Notes: a model not told the origin generated them from the sequence alone. Positions 23,166 to 35,254 are shown, numbered from the stretch's first letter. The stretch is 64,000 nucleotides of DNA from Eulemur rufifrons (GCF_041146395.1 NC_090986.1:39282001-39346000), one strand, 5' to 3'. Numbers and translations: made by a program.

Positions 23166-24639
23166 TCCCTAGGCAAAAATGCCTACTACATATTAGCCAT
23201 AAACCTTAATCTTCCATTTTCTCACTTATAAAAAGAAGTAATTAGTCTAGAAGAATATTAAAGGTCCCTACATCTCTGAGAAACTATACAGTAGTAATTA
23301 TTCTATTTTTTTCATCAAAACAAATTTCAGATGAGGAGAAACTTCCACCTAAAAAAAAGTAGGTCATTTCAAGATTTGGAGGCCATCTGTGGTCTTTAAA
23401 AACATAGAGCCAAGATTGTTACATGAACAACACATAACATTTCTTTTTCACTTGCCCCTCTTCAATGATTCCTGAGCATGATTCCTGGAATTTCAACTTT
23501 ATACCATAAAAAGCTGAATGTGGGGTTCTTCTCACTATGGATTTAGACAAAATACATAAGGGGAACAGCATACAAATACATTTCATCTGTTAATACTTAT
23601 TCCTAATCATCCTAGTTTTTCATTATCTAAAACCTACTGAACATGTAATAGTCTCTAAAATAGAATAGGATCATGTTTTAAATATATGTACCATGTAGAA
23701 TATAAGGGAAGTAAAAACATCATTTATATAGTAAAACAATTAAAAGGGAATTGCAGTTTTTAAAAGATACACAACTTGAAATGTCAATGAAACACAGTAC
23801 AAAAAGTACCAGAATAAATGTAGGACTAAATCAAATCTCTTGTTTCATCAGAAAGCACATGGGACTACAAAAATAGGGACCAGTTTGCTACTGAACTAAA
23901 TTACTTCCATGTGATTACTTCAGGTGGTAGTGAAGTGGTAAGACACCAAAAAGTCATTAACACTATCTTTCTAGAGATGACAAAATAATGCAAGATGCCA
24001 CATTTCCCAGCCCCAGGGCCTTTAAGGGAGGTGGGAGGACAAGCAAACAAAAACAAGCAAGCACTTCTCTCTGCGTACATATGGAAGCATATATGTGTAT
24101 GCACGCATATAGAAGTGACGACTCCCAGCGAGGCTAAGACCACAAGCCTGTGCACGCAGTCGTGGAAAAGCAGGCTCATATTTTCAAAACAAAGACATAC
24201 TGGGCGGCAGCAGGGGGCCTGACAGAGAAGCAGTACCACTTTGGAAACTGGAGGCACACGTGCCGTTGTCTCCCTCCACACAAGGACGGCTCTAGCAAGA
24301 GATTACAATGCAGAATATAAACCTTTGCAAAAGTCACATAATCAAGGGGCAAGCACCTCTTTCCCCCGGTTATGAGCACCTGCAAAGAATGCAAGCACAA
24401 AAACCAAACAGAGGAGGCCCCAGAATATTCTAGGCCCTACAATCTAAGGACTTTTCAATTTCTTCTATATTTTCCATCCTCAGAATGGAGGAATTTTATA
24501 ATTATTGGGCTTTGAAAATTATCATCATCTCCATCCTCAGCTACAAATGTAACTGCCATTTATTTTTAACTACATCTTTGTTTTTTGGTGGTGTTTGTTT
24601 TCAGAGAAGTGGAAAGTTAAAAGAAACCTTAATAGGACT

Positions 24640-24800
24640 ATCCAACCAAACCTCTTCAGTTTATAGGTGAGGACATTGACACCAAGAATGGTAAAGAAAC
24701 TTTTTCTTTTTTTTAATGTCTATGTGCAGAACTAGGTCCAAGAGCCCTTTGTCCAAGTTCCTTCCTCCAGGCCAGTGCTCTGCTTTCTGTACCACTTTAT
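24640..24800 (+). mobile_element. MIR-family SINE fragment, plus strand
   Basis: 'cagtttataggtgaggacat' and 'tgacaccaagaatggtaaag' resemble the MIR core, then 'agttccttcctccaggccag' and 'tgctctgctttctgtaccac' resemble its 3' part. A T-run interrupts it. Confidence 0.55.
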
Positions 24801-26055
24801 TGAGATGTCTCATCACACACATGCACCATTAAAATTTAAAAACTGCTTGGGCCACCAATATAACATGCTGTACTGCTAGAGTTTTGTTTTAGAAGAACTG
24901 ATGCCCCTCCCTTTTAGGTCCTAACAATCTAAGTCACACAGTATATAAAATTTAAGAGATCAAAGAAGGGGTCGTATAGTGATAATGCTTCAGGACATAC
25001 TGATTCCTTTAAAATCTACTCACAAGTGATGAAAGTGTCTTAAACTTGGCCCAGGCAGAAGGCAGATGGACAAAGAACTTTGGGGGCTTTGGGTATAGCC
25101 TTTAGATTGATTGTTCAGACGGGAACATGGTTACAACATTGTCCCCACAAAGGTATATAAAATATTTATTCTATGTTATGTTCCTTCTTAAAGTTACAAT
25201 AAAAAGAGGTCTCTTACATAATGCCCGGGAGCCCACAGGTAACAATGGCTGAGGAAGACGCTGGACTCTGTGTAAAACTGAAGCTAAAACTCGGAACAGG
25301 CACTGCAGGTTTGCATAGAAAATCAGAGCAACGCTATAAGGAAATATGTAGCCCAAGGTTATGAGACATCAGTGATTCATTTATCAAGAAAAAGAGAAAA
25401 AAATAGAAATATCTCCTTGAATATTATCAGCTTCAAATTTTGCAATAGATTTATGACTTTATTTTAGTAAAGAGGGTAATAACGATGTCAGTTATGATGC
25501 CATATTTTATATGTGCAAGTATGCCTATAGTTAATAGAATTCATCAGGCAGTAGGTTTGGGTACTATTTAAAACATGGGTCAGAGGGGCATTAATTCTAT
25601 TCAAAGTGTCCATCTGTTGCTGCCCAACTTGCACGGAGGGTTGCATAGCAACCCATAGTGCTGCCTGGATATGCTTGGCCTCCCTCTGTTGCTTTTGTTT
25701 GCCCTCTGAGAGAGTCGCCCTTGATGGAGAAACAGTAGGTGTTCTTTTATTTATATATTTATTTATTTTTTTGGCTGGAGCTTGGCCCCGTGAGTGGGGG
25801 CTCATTATAGCCTGCTGCGCTAGATAGCATTGTGAGGCAATATCTGACATATGAATGTAATTTATCTTCCTGGCATGATTCTTGGTCCCAAACTGATCCC
25901 CAAATTCCTAAGACTATGGAAGTATAGCAATTTAAAAATATATATAAAGACCTGTTTACTTTTACACCCAGGAAAAACACTTAGCAGAGGAGGCAGAGAG
26001 GAAGGTTTCGGAAGTTTGATTCAGTTTTGTGGCACTTAGTCAATGTTATAATATT
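24801..26055. other. Unassigned noncoding stretch
   Basis: No gene or confident repeat. Overlapping short frames on both strands at 25488-26039 show no domain. A T/A-rich run lies at 25745-25772. Confidence 0.5.
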
Positions 26056-26059
26056 CAAT

Positions 26060-26420
26060 TTCGGCATGTTTCTCAACATCTGGCTTTTTCAACCCTACAT
26101 ACCAGGAAATTCTTTAAATTAAAAGATTCCTCAGGAAATCATTCTTAAAGGCCTCTTTGTGACGTATCAATTCTAAATGTATTAATGGTACTTATATTTT
26201 CTTAACCATTACATTTTTTAGCTAAGTTTGCAGTGAATGTAAGCATCTGTAATCTTGCGTAAATTAAGCATTCACCTGGCTTCCTTTACTTCCAGTATCA
26301 GCTGTGATTTGGGGGTGGAATGAACAGCTGTCTGCTCCTGGGCATTGCTGATGTGACTATGAGCCACTGATACATAAGCCTTACCAGATCACTGAGATTC
26401 AAAACTATTAATAAAGTACT
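26060..26420. promoter_or_regulatory. Possible conserved noncoding block
   Basis: Non-repetitive, balanced-composition block with E-box-like 'cagctg' sites (26299, 26327), a CRE-like 'tgacgtatcaa' (26160) and 'tgctgatgtgactatgagcc' (26347), an AP-1/MAF-like combination. Enhancer-like by texture only; no conservation evidence was available. Confidence 0.2.
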
Positions 26421-26930
26421 CTTGAGGAAAGCAAATATTTTGACAGAACTGAAACATATTTTTAGAGAAACAGTTACATCACACTAATAGAAGAATGTAA
26501 TCAGTATGTCAGAAAATTTTCTGTTAATGTGTGTTACAACTGGACTTAGCTGTTTATATGTTATTCACGGCACAGTTTCAGAAATGCCCTCTCTTTATCT
26601 CTGATGCATCTGTATATTTCAATTTTAAACAATTCTAACATTGACTACTTTCAGTTAATGATCTGTAAACTAATTTTTAATAAAGACCTGATTGCCAAGG
26701 GCACCCTTGAGAACATTTCCTAGGTGTTTTTGGAGGAGGTAGGTAATATGAATAATTTTCTCTATCTTAACTGTTACTAAAAGTCTAGTTTGGAAATGCT
26801 GCATTCTTTTAGTCATATGCTTCTATATGAATAGAATTGCCTATCTTCCTATGTGTCAAAGAAATCACAAATGTCCTGAACAGAGATGGACCTCAGATGT
26901 GGGCCTGGCTGAAAATCAGATGTCAGGTGA

Positions 26931-26989
26931 ATTCCAGTGTGTGTATATATATATACACACACACATACACACTGGAATATATATATTCC
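26931..26989. repeat. Palindromic TG/TA/CA microsatellite
   Basis: A perfect 26-bp palindrome at 26937-26962 (gtgtgtg, TA tract, cacacac), enclosed by 11-bp inverted arms attccagtgtg (26931-26941) and cacactggaat (26968-26978). A second 16-bp palindrome, ggaatatatatattcc, overlaps at 26974-26989. Likely prone to hairpin or cruciform formation. Confidence 0.9.
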
Positions 26990-27234
26990 ATATTCATTGG
27001 CTTTTGATAAGGTGACCATATAATTCATTATGTACTTTTAGTCCCTTTTGAGAATGAAAGAAAGAACAACCAGACAGAAGACCAGAACAACTGATGTAAA
27101 TAAAGATATTTTTGGGAAGCAGAACAGTAAGGCCACACTAAAAGTAGGGAAGAAGTCAGGGATACAGTCGCACAAGCACCAAGAAGTATCAAATGTGGAA
27201 GTAGAAATGGGGCGGGAGGGGGGGGACATATTTT

Positions 27235-27480
27235 ATGCTCTACCGTCAAGAGCCCAGGGTTTGAATTCTACAGCCTGGGTTCAAATTCTGGCTTTGTCAT
27301 TAACGAGCTTTGTGACCTTGATCAAGTCATTTAGTGTCTCTGAGAGTCAGTTTTTTCATCTGTAAAATGTATTCATTGTTCCCACCTCTAAGTTGTGAAA
27401 ATTAGACAAAATATCTAACTTAAGGTGCTTAGTACAGTGCCTGGTTGGAGCAATTCTTCATTAAATCATAGTTATTTTAA
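27235..27480 (-). mobile_element. MIR SINE, near full length, minus strand
   Basis: Antisense MIR in order: 'cagcctgggttcaaattctg', 'gctttgtcattaacgagctt', 'tgtgaccttgatcaagtcat', 'ttttttcatctgtaaaatgt' and 'gtgcttagtacagtgcctgg'. The best preserved MIR here. Confidence 0.9.
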
Positions 27481-27779
27481 AATTATTTTTCTAAGTCTAA
27501 ACACAGGAACCAGAAGCAGCAGCCAGGTTTAGAGATATGAACAGGAGTGAAGTATTTGAGTGGCTTTATTAATCAGACCTTCCTCTTGGTCCCTTGAGCA
27601 TATTTAATGAGTCTTTGGAACAAGTGACATCTTTCATCTGGTGGAGAGTGTTGCTCTTAAAGTATCAGTCATAATCACTCAGATAACAATATGACATTGT
27701 GAATAAGATTAAAAAAGAGGCATTCAGAAGGGCATCTTATCTATAATGTAAAGAGTAATTCTTATGTTCCTTAAACTCT

Positions 27780-27925
27780 TCCAAATTCAGATTATTCACT
27801 CTTAAAATGAACATACTAATATATACACCCCTAAAGTTTTTGTGAGGATTAAACAAAATAATGTATTAAAGCAAATTGCATAAGCCTTAGACATGGAGAT
27901 ACTAGTAAAATGGTAGCAATAGAGT
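27780..27925 (-). mobile_element. MIR SINE fragment, minus strand
   Basis: 'tttttgtgaggattaaacaa' (27838), 'aaataatgtattaaagcaaa' and 'cataagccttagacatgg' match antisense MIR core with changes. Confidence 0.65.
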
Positions 27926-29594
27926 TTGGTTTTTTTTTTTTTTTTTACATATCAGCTTGTACTAATGTCTGACTCTGTTTATAGTTTTCTAATATTTGTT
28001 TGCAGAATTGATTCAAGGAAAAATTTTCTCTCTGGAGAACACTGTTTACAAAAAACAACCATAGTATAGTAAACACAATATAAGGAAAAGAAGCCTAAAA
28101 CATTATCTACTTAATTTCTTCTGCTATTTGTTAAGACTGCCACTTAGCCATTGGAGAAAGGTAGCTGATGACTGAACTACCACAGAGTATTTCAAAAGGC
28201 TGATTGATAGGTAGCAAACGAGGTGTAATTTAAAAGAGAAACTTATAAATTATTCTGAGAATTATACAATTTAAACATATACTTCAAAAACAAATTTTAG
28301 AGGTTATATTCAACATTGCTCATATATTTAAACATTTCCAAATTGTAATTGATTTAGTCTAAAATATAGGCAAGAAATTGGAAGAATCTCTTTATTTTCT
28401 CAACAATAGGATTACTTAGGTTTGGATGTTAGATATAGTCAATAAACCTCATATTCATATATTTTAAAAGTTGAAAACATTCAATTTACATGATACATAA
28501 TATATCAAGATCAGGAAATCTCTTTTTTAACAGCATGAAAGTGTTTATTTTCTAACTATTAAAGTATTACATGTGAAATGTAGAAAACTTGGAAAATGCA
28601 GAAAAATAGGAAATTAAAGATTTCTCTACCATGCAAAAGTGATATACTATCATATAGAAAATTGAAATTATAACTGTTTATTATTTATATACATGTTGCT
28701 TTACTTCATTTAACAATATTACCAAGGTCACTGTAAGAACAACTCTCTTCCTACCACACGTTTCTCCCATAGGTGGGGGGCTTTTCCCCACGACTCTGGC
28801 AGTGTATTAGTGAACACCCCGCTTTTCTCTTTACCGCTTACTCACTCATAGGAGGAGAATTAAAGAAGGGCGACATTCCCGTCTGACGAGTTTGCCAGGA
28901 AACTGACATTCACTAGGTTTCATTAACCAGACACAGTATCACTACATTCAAAAGGCAATGAAGTTTTCTCCTTATTTTCTCTCTTCCTTTCTTCTAATTA
29001 TAAATATATATATATGTACATGGCCTACAGACATATCCACCCTTTATCATCATTGCAAAAAGACCCCAAATCTGATTTTAATAGGGCATGCTTCTCTCGT
29101 TAACTACTTTCCATTATACATATTGCAGAAATAGGATTAGACCAGGAAACCTTGTTTAATTTAACACAGATGATGCCCCAGCAGGGTGCGGAGTTGGTCA
29201 AAGACAAGAATAATTTAATTCTAAAGATTAACTGCTAGGGTAAGCCCCATTTGTGTATTTCTCACTCCTGGTTATAGACCAAGACTCTTCCTGAGATGGT
29301 TACCTCACCCAACTCTAGTCAGGAACTTGTCTAGGTTTATTTGTCTGGTAAAATGCTGCCTATTCATTTGTCCAGTAAAATGCTACTATAGGGCAGGTAT
29401 ATTGGTTTCTTAACTTAGGAAATAAATTCATAAACACAAAAATTTTGTGAAAGTTAAGATCATCATTGAGCAGTTACAGTTCTGGTTGACTCAAACAGTA
29501 GATGATCACAATATTCATGATTCTCTGCATGTCTAACTTTTAGTGAGAGTTTAGTATACACAGACATAAGGTTAAGAGAAATGACATGTCTCTT
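27926..29594. other. Unassigned noncoding stretch
   Basis: Starts with a T17 run (27930-27946). AT-rich to about 28730, then a more balanced block (28735-29340) that I cannot assign, then an imperfect 27-bp duplication (29339-29391). No gene or RNA gene recognised. Confidence 0.5.
29339..29391. repeat. Imperfect tandem duplication, 27-bp unit x2
   Basis: Both units start 'atttgtc' and share 'gtaaaatgct'; the second starts at 29366. A small local duplication. Confidence 0.7.
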
Positions 29595-29780
29595 CAATTA
29601 CTCCTCTTAAAAATCTTTAGAGGTAATTTTCTTTTATAATATATCTTCTACATGTGGGTGAATGAGAGATAAGTAACTTACCCAAGTCTCAAAATTAATA
29701 CATAATAGTCATGATTTCAATCTAGTCAGTCCAACTTGAGAATTCTAGCTTTTATACTGTTTCACTATACTGCCTTTTTA
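29595..29780 (+). mobile_element. MIR SINE fragment, plus strand
   Basis: 'agataagtaacttacccaag' (29668), 'aatctagtcagtccaacttg' (29720) and the ending 'gtttcactatactgcctttt' (29759) match the MIR 3' part. Confidence 0.75.
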
Positions 29781-30133
29781 TGCTAGGACCAGCATTTGGA
29801 AGACTGTGAACTCTGGCACTGATCTTTTCATAGCCTGTGACATAGATGTTATGGGGTGAAAATTATACTCATGATCAACTTAAGATCCAGCTAACTGAGT
29901 TGTCTACCTGGGCATTCATTAAAAAAAAAAGGCCAATCTATGGTCAAACACATTTTCTTATCCACAGGACATATTTTTGCTTCATTAATTGCTGAGAACA
30001 GGTGAATCATTTCACACAAGTCTGGGTTGTTTTATGTAGTGATGTGTAGAAAATCTAAGCAGAAAATCTGATCAATATCATTTGAACTGCAGAGAATGAA
30101 ATGGTGGCACCACAGTGTAAGAGTATATTTCTT

Positions 30134-30479
30134 GGCCGGGCGCGGTGGCTCACGCCTGTAATCCTAGCACTCTGGTAGGCCGAGGTGGGCGGATCGTTTG
30201 AGCTCAGGAGTTCGAGACCAGCCTGAGCAAGAGCGAGACCCCACCTCTACCAAAAATAGAAAAAAATTATATGGACAGCTAAAAAATATATATAGAAAAA
30301 ATTAGCCGGGCATGGTGGCGCATGCCTGTAGTCCCAGGTACTCGGGAGGCTGAGACAGGAGGATCGCTTGAGCTCAGGAGTTTGAGGTTGCTGTGAGCTA
30401 GGCTGATGCCACGGCACTCACTCTAGCCTGGGCAACAGAGTGAGACTCTGTCTCAAAAAAAAAAAAAAAAAAAAAAAAA
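30134..30479 (+). mobile_element. Alu SINE, young lemur type, plus strand
   Basis: Complete Alu from 'ggccgggcgcggtggctcac' to a 25-base A tail. An RNA polymerase III B-box-like 'gagttcgagacc' sits at 30209. The linker has the extra A/T-rich block (about 30256-30300) of lemur Alus, and the right arm has 'gctaggctgatgcca'. The target duplications are identical over at least 15 bp (aagagtatatttctt at 30119-30133 and 30478-30492). Low divergence and intact duplications make it the youngest-looking Alu in the window. Confidence 0.98.
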
Positions 30480-30514
30480 GAGTATATTTCTTGGCAAATA
30501 TACAATATGTATGT

Positions 30515-30665
30515 ATGTAACATGTCTTCTTTTTTTTCTTCTTGCTGTTGTTAATGTTTCCTCTTTATCAGTAGTTTTTAGCAATTTGGTGGTTATATCC
30601 CTTGGTATGATTTTGTTTATTCTGCTTGGGATTTGCAGAGCTTCTTGGAACTCTGACTTCACAGT
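30515..30665 (-). mobile_element. Old L1 (L1M-type) fragment, minus strand
   Basis: 'ggtggttatatcccttggta', 'tgattttgtttattctgctt' and 'gggatttgcagagcttcttg' match antisense L1M sequence of the 5' region. Short and isolated. Confidence 0.55.
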
Positions 30666-30698
30666 TTCCATAAGACTCAGACAAAGACAAAGGGGGAC

Positions 30699-30750
30699 TC
30701 CTCTTTCTGACTCTCTCTCTCATTCTCTGTCTCTCTCATTTTCTCTCTGA
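30699..30750. repeat. CT-rich low-complexity tract
   Basis: Polypyrimidine run made mostly of CT and CTCTCATT-type units. Confidence 0.85.
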
Positions 30751-30859
30751 TTTTCTGCTCTGCAAATTCTAGCTACATTGACCTCCTCAAAAATCTACCT
30801 GTCTCTTTATCTAAATAAGGCTACCAAGCTATTTGCTATGGTCTGGAAACTGTCTTCAG

Positions 30860-32792
30860 GTAATAAACCAGGCAATTCTTGTACTCACCTGGCTGATTAG
30901 TCTTGGCAGGAACCAAAAAACACATTTGGGAGCATATATGGAGAATTTTAGATTGAATAGAGATCTATAAGGATGGATATGACAGAATTCATTTGCATAG
31001 GCATTGACCTGTGACTCAGGGTTCAATGTCCTATACAGGGCACCCCTAATCTGTTCTGGTAGCCCATTAGAATGACTCACTGAAGTTTGTACATTATTAT
31101 GGCTTATTGTAAATGAGGTGAAGAGTTTAAAAAAGCATATAATAAGGTATAGAAATCTCCAAGGGTAGAAGGCTCTAGGAGGTGAAAATTCTAATGTAAA
31201 TTGACTATATTGAACTGAAAATCTACTACCTGATAAGTTTACTGAGCACTAGATGACACACCCTTCCTTCTCTCTTACAGACACTAAGACCATAAGAAAT
31301 GTACTGAGAGAGTGGGTAGGTACCAGCTGCTTTGAGAAACACCATGATTGCTGTTCCCTGTAGATTCTGGTTGACGAGGGGAGATGAAGCTTAACGTGAA
31401 TGGAAATAATGGGATTCTAGAATTGCAGAAGCCATGTGGTAGCATGTAAAAGTCAGAGGCAAGGTAGATGTATTTCTATGTTGAGCACCAAGGCCAGAAT
31501 CACCTTCAGAGTGCTTTTACTCACAGGAATCTGTGGCATCATTGAAGGATTATACAGAATCAAGGGGCAAAATGGTGCACAGCTGACCAGAGCGTTGCTC
31601 AAACTGTATAATTTTTCAAAACTGAGAGCTGGCTAAAAGAAGGCTGATATCAACCACTGGCATGAAAAACCATGGTCCCTTCATTCATTTGCCAAATATA
31701 AGTAAGTTTCGAGATACAGTGCCCATTGATTGAAAGGAAAGCCTGGTTCCCTTGTGTAAATAACTTGCAACATCACTAGGTATATATACCGAATTTTCTT
31801 CTAATCCTTCCCCAAAGTAGGACCTAGGATGATTTATCATTGTAACTGTATATTAAGAAAAGGGAATATCTAAGTTTGTCATCAACAGTTATGGGGTCTG
31901 AGTTGATACCAGAGGACCTGAAATGCCATCATGATCTTCTGGTCAGAGTAGAGGCTTATCGAGGACAAATTATGAATGAAGTTTTAATTTAAGTCAACAA
32001 TGGGTACAATGGGTCCCCAAACTCACCCTGCAATAAATTCCTTAACCTCTAAGTATATGATTTTGATATATAGACTTAAAAGCTAGACAGAATAGTCCTG
32101 ACCAGTGGAATCAAGGCCTCTAGGATAGAAAAGGGCAAGAGAAAGACATGGAAGTTCCCACTTTCTAGTCAAAATAGATAATCAGAAGAAATACTGAATC
32201 CTGGGAGGAAATACAGAATAGCAGGTTCTTAAAAGAAAACTTAAAAGATTCCAGAGTAGTGGTTCCTTATGATATTGTCATTCAATTCATTATCTAACCA
32301 CTGTAAAAAATAGACTGATTATGGTGGATGATGATGGAATATCACAAATTTAAAAGTACAGCAGCTGCTGTGCTGAATCAACACAGCCCGTGGCACTTGG
32401 GTTGCAGCTGTTGATCTAGCAAAGACATTTTTCTTAAACCCCATCAGTAGGGAGACTCAAAAGCAGTTCACTTTTACCTGTCAAGGACAGTAGTACTTTC
32501 TTAATTTACTCTCTTGATCCAAACCTATGTTAATTCTCCAGCTTTCTGTCAAAATATAGTCTTCAGGAACACAAAATATCTTGAATTCCTCAGAACATCA
32601 TGTAGATCCACTACACTGATGGCATAATATTATCTGAACCTGGTGGGCAGAAAGTGATAAGTATCTTAAGGTCATAGTATGAAACATGGTACGCCAGAAG
32701 TTGAAAATAAATTTGACGAAGATTCAGGGCCCTGTCATACCAGTGGAATTTTTATTGTTTCAGTGGTCCTAAACAAATCAAGGCATCGTCTC
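30860..32792 (+). pseudogene. ERV-L internal region, gag?/pol, left part, decayed
   Basis: Remains of an ERV-L provirus in sense orientation. From about 31500 to 32790 the text follows ERV-L pol: 'gagatacagtgcccattgat' (31710), 'gttgataccagaggacctga' (31903), 'aatgccatcatgatcttctg' (31921), 'ttgggttgcagctgttgatc' (32397) and 'gttaattctccagctttctg' (32530). The reverse transcriptase YxDD site falls at 32612-32626 and reads Tyr-Thr-Asp-Gly, so the second catalytic Asp is lost. Stops and frameshifts break all frames. The part from 30860 to about 31280 is assigned less securely, possibly gag. A separately inserted LTR interrupts pol at 32793, and pol resumes at about 33650. Confidence 0.75.
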
Positions 32793-33644
32793 TGTGATAT
32801 TGTGAAATATATATTTGGTCTTTGTCCTTGTTTCCTGGCATACAGCTCCTCAAACACTTGGAATCCCCAGAGTAATGAGTGTCTTTGTATGCTAATGAGA
32901 TGACTGGTGGCTGGGGGCTCCTCTATAACTTCAGAATGGGGGTGGCCACCAGAAGGACCAAGGCATAATTAAAGGGTTGGGGCTTTCAGCCTCACCCACC
33001 CCCAACCTCTGGGGAAGGGAGAGGGTCTGAAAGTTGAGCTGATCACCAATGGCCAATGCTGTAATCAATCATGCCTATGTAATGAAGCCCCCATAAAAAC
33101 CCAAAAGGACAGAATTCAGGAGAGATTCCAGATAGTTGAGCATGTGGAGGTGCCTGGAGGGTGGTGTAGCGGGGAGGGCATGGAAGCTCCATATGCCTGT
33201 TCACATGCCACACCGTATGCATCTCTTCCAGATGCCTGTTCATCTGTATCCTTTGTGATATTCTTTCTAGTCAATGGGTAAATGTAAGTAAAGTGTATCC
33301 CTGGGTTCTATCAGCTGCTCTAGGAAATTAATCAAATCTGAGGAGGGGTCACGGAAGCCCCAATTTTGTAGCCAGTTGGTCAGGAGCACAGGTCAAAACC
33401 TGGGGCTTGTAATTGGCATCTAAAGTGGGAGAAGGGAAGTCTTGTACTTAGCCCTCAATCTGTGGGATATAACACTATCTCCAGGTCAACAGTGTCAGAG
33501 TTGAATTATTATAGTAGAAGACACCCAGCTGAAGATTTTCTTGGTGTATGGGGTAATAGCCCTTAAGCCAGCAGTGTCAAAAGTGTTGTGTTGAGTGGTT
33601 TGAGTGAGTAGGCGAAACAGTATGGTTTTTTCCTATCCCTACTA
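32793..33644 (+). mobile_element. Solo LTR (ERV, MER21-like?) nested in ERV-L pol, plus strand
   Basis: About 850 bases of LTR sequence starting TGTGATAT. Landmarks: 'gtatgctaatgagatgactg' (32888), 'atcaccaatggccaatgctg' (33042), a TATA-like 'cataaaaac' (33092), 'aaattaatcaaatctgagga' (33326), 'gtgggatataacactatctc' (33462) and 'gacacccagctgaag' (33521). ERV-L pol text lies on both sides in the same orientation, so this LTR inserted into the older element and later lost its interior by recombination. Flanks gtctc (32788-32792) and atctc (33645-33649) form a likely 5-bp target duplication with one change. The family name is from memory and uncertain. Confidence 0.75.
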
Positions 33645-34099
33645 ATCTCTAAAATAAATCTCCTTCTGCTAAATAAAAGTGCAACATTTGTTGAACTCTT
33701 TGGAGTCTGGAGGTAGCATACGACACATTTGTTAATGCTTATCCAATCCATTTATTCAGAAGGTAGGAAGCAGTAAGACAGACTGAGGTTTTTGCAATAA
33801 GTCAGACTATTCTGTAAGCTTCCACAGCACTCACACTGTATCACCCTGCAGACTTGATAGTGGTAGGGATGTTTTTGTTGGTAAGGATGCTGTGTGGCAT
33901 CTCTGATAAGCCTCACTAGGAAGGTTACAAGGCAAATAGGTTTCTGGAACAAGACCACATCTTTTGAGTCAGAGAAATTCTCGTTGTTGGAAAAACAGCT
34001 CCTGGTACACTACTGAACACTTGATCCTGAGACACCAAGGAAATATAAGAACTTAACACACAGTGAGGTGAACTTTTAACAAATGGGAATTAGAAACTG
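33645..34099 (+). pseudogene. ERV-L pol, right part, decayed
   Basis: Pol text resumes after the nested LTR: 'gaactctttggagtctggag' (33693), 'aatccatttattcagaagg' (33745), 'ggatgctgtgtggcatctct' (33884), and 'gttggaaaaacagctcctgg' then 'tacactactgaac' (33986). This fits the RNase H part of ERV-L pol, downstream of the reverse transcriptase part left of the nested LTR. No open frame survives. RNase H, integrase and any downstream genes are mostly missing. Confidence 0.7.
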
Positions 34100-34370
34100 G
34101 TAGATAAAATTCTTTTTCCCTCTCTTCTAAACAGGCCGTCTTTAGATACAGCTGTTCGTGGGGTTTCTCAGAAGACAATGCTGTGAGATTGAGTGACCAG
34201 TTGTGCTAGGTAGCTTAGGGACATCCTCAGTTCAGTCTTGCTTCTGTCCTATGTCACTTCCCTTTGCCCTCACACATGTTTTCCTGTGATAACATTTTCT
34301 AATAAATTAGCAGCACATAAACTTTGTCTCAGTTTCTGCTATCTGGGGGAAGACAACTTCCCCACTGAAG
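34100..34370 (+). mobile_element. Probable 3' LTR of the ERV-L relic, plus strand
   Basis: Follows the pol remains directly. It has 'ggtttctcagaagacaatgc', 'gtgctaggtagcttagggac', 'tttgccctcacacatgtttt', a poly(A) signal AATAAA at 34301-34306, and 'ctttgtctcagtttctgcta' plus 'tctgggggaag' at the end, like ERV-L/MLT2-type LTRs. Truncated at the 5' side. No matching 5' LTR was found upstream. Confidence 0.6.
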
Positions 34371-35254
34371 ATCCTCCAGTGGTTAAATCCAGTGAAACAA
34401 GAGTGGTCTTTTCAGCTCTGACTACTTTTCCAATCACCTCTCCCAATACTCTTTGCCTTGCAGTTTAGGCTCTAATGGTACCAAACTGCTTTTGCTTCCC
34501 TGCAGAAAACATGTTGTTTCCCACCTTTAGGCCTTGATTTATGCTCTTTACTGGGTCAGGAATGCCATATTTTCATTCCCATTTAATTATCTTGTAGTAA
34601 CTGACTCAGGGGTCATTGCCTTCTGTGCTTTTTTCCTTCGGGTAAGAGGTATGAGGTGTGACAGTCTATCATTTGCCTTAGAGGGGACTGTCTGACATGT
34701 CCTAGACCACTAACACACTAGAAATCCCACTAATGTAGCAGGGCTATGAATCTTCCTACCTTTTCTGTCCCATGCTCTGATACACACGTGTCATACTGGG
34801 GCTCTAGGATACACTGGACAGCCATTAGGGGAGATATTATGAGGGAGAGTAGATTACCTATGAGAAAATTTAAGGGAAATTTTAAAGCTGTTTGTTAGGT
34901 GTCTGGACCCTAGAAATTTCGACTATTGACTGAAATAAGGGAAATTCAGACTGTGTCCCCTGCTCCCAACAACTTTGGAAAAGAAGGTAAAGAACTCACT
35001 TGAGAAGGGGGTGAGATTCAAGAGTACGTGTTCTATTTTGGAATGAAGAAAGGAAGAAGCCTGCAAGTGCAGATTTCTGGTCCAGACTTTGAGAACTCAG
35101 AAAACATTACTCAATAAGCAATCAAGATTGCATTTTACAAACCAAATAAATGTTGCTGGTTATAGCTCAAGCTATTTATATTGTGTTCAAGAGTCATCAC
35201 ATTTAGAGTAAATTTCACCTTCCACGTATGGTGGAATAAACCGATTCCTCCTTT
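34371..35254. other. Unassigned noncoding stretch
   Basis: Balanced composition; I recognise no gene. The part at 34670-34860 has an ERV-like feel but I cannot place it. Confidence 0.4.

Larger units (their letters stand above)
21169..24635. other. Long unassigned noncoding stretch
   Basis: About 3.5 kb with no gene or confident transposon. It holds a 17-bp triple repeat (22457-22507) and an A17 run preceded by ATTAAA (23141-23165). The largest minus frame (23901-24281, 126 residues) overlaps a plus frame and another minus frame and has no domain, so I do not call it. Confidence 0.5.

Noticed and set aside
23901..24281. Minus-strand open frame of 126 residues
   Set aside because: Other frames on both strands overlap it, it has no domain, and no promoter or splice context is visible.
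33043..33243. Minus-strand frame of 66 residues
   Set aside because: Inside the nested LTR, on the opposite strand; no coding signal.
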